Part shown: positions 6,045-7,286 of the stretch, one piece after another
How the letters are laid out: the number at the start of each line of letters is the position of its first letter
How positions within the stretch are numbered: the first letter of the stretch is position 1
Assembly (NCBI GenBank): GCA_937980625.1
Contig: CALJPJ010000130.1
Coordinates: 1-7,286 of the forward strand
Reading direction: 5' to 3'
DNA length: 7,286 nt
DNA from: an uncultured Bdellovibrionales bacterium
GTDB taxonomy: Bacteria > Bdellovibrionota > Bdellovibrionia > Bdellovibrionales > UBA1609
The notes under the pieces: model-generated
Seen by the model: the letters and a program-made list of their open reading frames with translations, nothing else
Database searches by the model: none
What the model was told of the DNA's origin: nothing
Translations under genes and position numbers: made by a program

Positions 6045-6086
6045 ATAAGTGAATCGTAAATTTTAATAAGTTTAAAGGAGACTTTT

Positions 6087-6503
6087 ATGAAAAATATTTT
6101 ATTACTAATATTAACTTTATTTACAACAAATGCCTTTGCAATGCTTGACTTAGACTTGGGTGTTGCAGTTACTCCTGTCGAGCAGGCCACATATATTTGT
6201 GGCGATGACGGCGGCGGATACGCTATTAGTGTTGAACTAAATAAGGTTTGGCAAGTTGATAGCAAATACGACGTTACAGAAGGTCTTGAATTGAATGTTA
6301 CTAATTTTTCTATACAAAGATGCCCTCATTGCTTTGCAATAGATGCTGAAACAAACATTTTTGGGACTAAACTCAATCACAGTATAAATTTAAAATCTAA
6401 AGGTTATGGTGGGTCAAATATGAAAGTCTTGGCCAACACTCAGATCTCTGCTACTGGATTAGATGAAGAGTTTTCTTACGAGTGTGAAGTTTTAAGTCAC
6501 TAA
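6087..6503 (+). CDS. Small secreted four-cysteine protein of unknown function
   Basis: This 138-residue protein is not a family I recognise. It opens with a clear Sec signal peptide: Lys2, a hydrophobic LLLILTLF core and an AFA cleavage site after residue 18. The mature protein is about 120 residues with alternating polar and hydrophobic stretches that suggest beta structure. It has four cysteines (38, 79, 82, 133), enough for two disulphides. Two of them form CPHC at 79-82. A Gly-rich GDDGGGY follows Cys38. No lipobox or membrane anchor is visible, so it is probably periplasmic or released. The start is firm: AAAGGAG lies six bases before the ATG. It diverges from the Hpt-like operon across a repeat-rich spacer and ends in a strong terminator, so it is monocistronic. 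Confidence 0.82.
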   Translation: MKNILLLILTLFTTNAFAMLDLDLGVAVTPVEQATYICGDDGGGYAISVELNKVWQVDSKYDVTEGLELNVTNFSIQRCPHCFAIDAETNIFGTKLNHSINLKSKGYGGSNMKVLANTQISATGLDEEFSYECEVLSH

Positions 6504-6522
6504 ATTTATAGTTTATCTGATT

Positions 6523-6556
6523 AAGGCTAGTTTTATGACTAGCCTTTTATTTTTTT
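6523..6556 (+). terminator. Rho-independent terminator of the secreted-protein gene
   Basis: A perfect 9-bp stem AAGGCTAGT/ACTAGCCTT (6523-6531 and 6538-6546) with a 6-base loop is followed by TTATTTTTTT. It lies 19 bases after the stop codon. This is the strongest terminator in the window. Confidence 0.92.
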
Positions 6557-6595
6557 ATAATCGATGGTTTATTGTCTATTACTATAATCACTAAA

Positions 6596-6608
6596 TCTCA
6601 AATTGAGA
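6596..6608. repeat. 13-bp palindrome TCTCAA-A-TTGAGA
   Basis: Two perfect 6-base arms flank one central base, between two convergent transcription units. The single-base centre favours a protein-binding site over an RNA hairpin. No function can be assigned. Confidence 0.3.
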
Positions 6609-6614
6609 AATTCC

Positions 6615-6642
6615 AAAAATCTGTGAATTAATTTAAATTCAC
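6615..6642 (-). terminator. Weak candidate terminator of the DppA-like gene
   Basis: On the minus strand a 7-bp stem GTGAATT/AATTCAC (6642-6636 and 6629-6623) with a 6-base loop is followed by AGATTTTT. It lies about 58 bases beyond the stop at 6700. The stem has only two G/C pairs and the T-run is short, so confidence is low. Confidence 0.3.
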
Positions 6643-6699
6643 TTCATAGCATTAAAGCTAACTAGAAAAATAAATATTAACAGCAAATTATTACTTATA

Positions 6700-7286
6700 T
6701 TATTTAGTTAAAACTACATTTTCAAAACGCTCTATTCCTAAAGGGTTAAATGAATAACCTTTAACTTCTTTGCGAGTGGCTCTAAAAATTTTCGCATAAG
6801 CAAGTGGTAACATTGGCGCATCATCAAAAGATATTTTTTGAGCTCGCTTGTATAGCTTTTCTCTTAGATTTTGGTTTAAAACAACTTTAGCTTTATTAAT
6901 TAACTTATCGTAATTTTTATTACACCATCCAGATACATTTATACCAGTTTTAATAGTATTACAGGTCAGCAACATACCGAGAAAACTATCTGGATCTCCG
7001 TTAGGAGTAGACCAACCTAGCTGAATTAAGTCATGCTCTCCTTTAGAAGCTTTATCTAAAAATGTAGCCCATTTGTATGTGACTAACTTTACGTTAATAT
7101 TTATTTTTTTTAAATCTTCCATCATCAGCTCACCCATTTTTTTACCGTTGGGGTTGTAAGGTCTTGAAACAGGAAGAGTCCATAAAGAAATATCGAAACC
7201 GTTTTCATAACCAGCTTCTTTTAAAAGCCTTTTTGCTTTTACAATATTAGGCTTATCAATTTTTATTTTATCATTAAAGCCCCAAA
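6700..7286 (-). CDS. Peptide ABC transporter substrate-binding protein, DppA-like (C-terminal part, runs off the window)
   Basis: The frame stays open from the stop at 6700-6702 to the window edge and gives 194 complete codons. The internal ATG at 7137 is not the start. The sequence follows E. coli DppA closely: a KEAGYENGF helix, SLWTLPVSRPYNPN, VTYKW, KGEHDLIQLGW, NGDPDSF, and the C-terminal RKEVKGYSFNPLG and FENV. DppA is the periplasmic (SBP family 5) receptor that hands peptides to the DppBCDF permease. As I recall, Arg355 binds the peptide carboxylate in E. coli DppA and Asp408 the amino end. The Arg is kept here (codon 7164-7162), but the Asp position is Pro (codon 7005-7003), so the ligand may differ from plain dipeptides. 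DppA precursors are about 535 residues, so roughly a third is seen. Heme- or other-peptide receptors of this family are alternatives. Confidence 0.88.
   Translation of the reverse strand, partial: WGFNDKIKIDKPNIVKAKRLLKEAGYENGFDISLWTLPVSRPYNPNGKKMGELMMEDLKKININVKLVTYKWATFLDKASKGEHDLIQLGWSTPNGDPDSFLGMLLTCNTIKTGINVSGWCNKNYDKLINKAKVVLNQNLREKLYKRAQKISFDDAPMLPLAYAKIFRATRKEVKGYSFNPLGIERFENVVLTK

Noticed and set aside
6041..6265. Minus-strand open frame opposite the secreted-protein gene
   Set aside because: It is antisense to a gene with a signal peptide, strong ribosome site and terminator, and its sequence shows no domain.
6321..6332. CPHC as a DsbA-type thioredoxin active site
   Set aside because: The motif lies at residues 79-82 of a short protein with no thioredoxin-like context, such as a preceding beta strand with the usual pattern or a cis-Pro loop, so it is more likely structural cysteines.
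6534..6593. 19-codon open frame starting in the terminator loop of the secreted-protein gene
   Set aside because: It begins inside the terminator stem-loop and lacks a ribosome site.
6647..6660. TAGC/GCTA hairpin as a terminator for the DppA-like gene
   Set aside because: It has only four paired bases per arm and no T-run directly after it on the minus strand.
7135..7137. ATG at 7137 as the start of the DppA-like gene
   Set aside because: The frame stays open to the window edge and the upstream residues (RPYNPN and before) match DppA, so it is an internal Met.

Overview
The window is AT-rich and densely coded. It reads as chromosomal DNA of a Gram-negative bacterium: one protein has a lipobox signal peptide and outer-membrane type sorting residues, another has a Sec signal peptide, and a third is the C-terminal end of a DppA-type periplasmic binding protein. 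Low GC, a PA14-type lipoprotein and receiver-less or degenerate two-component parts would fit Bdellovibrionota (Bacteriovorax-like). That placement is an inference and was not tested. No mobile element, CRISPR array, tRNA or rRNA was seen.

Layout: 1-233 holds no recognisable gene. An M17 leucyl aminopeptidase (234-1709, minus) and an endonuclease/exonuclease/phosphatase-fold hydrolase (1841-2809, plus) diverge from a 131-bp spacer. The hydrolase converges, with a 30-bp gap, on a GNAT acetyltransferase (2840-3649, minus) that starts at TTG. Next comes a PA14 plus FN3-like lipoprotein (3773-4882, minus) with a clear intrinsic terminator. A two-gene minus-strand operon follows: an Hpt-like protein (5422-5775) and a stand-alone OmpR/PhoB-type winged-helix protein (5082-5420), separated by one base. 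Diverging from it is a small secreted four-cysteine protein (6087-6503, plus) with a strong terminator. The right edge holds the C-terminal 194 residues of a dipeptide/oligopeptide ABC transporter binding protein (6700 to beyond 7286, minus).

The most unusual part is the Hpt-like/winged-helix pair. The winged-helix protein has no receiver domain. Its coupled partner has an Hpt-like helical pattern, but Arg replaces the phospho-accepting His. The 311-bp spacer between this operon and the secreted-protein gene carries several inverted repeats, helically phased T-tracts and a shared ATTGTGA word on each strand. The pair may therefore regulate itself and the divergent gene, but this is inference.

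Two starts were moved from the longest open frame to ATGs with good Shine-Dalgarno sequences: the lipoprotein to 4882 and the Hpt-like protein to 5775. The remaining genes look like independent units, and no shared pathway is evident apart from peptide handling (aminopeptidase and DppA-like protein).
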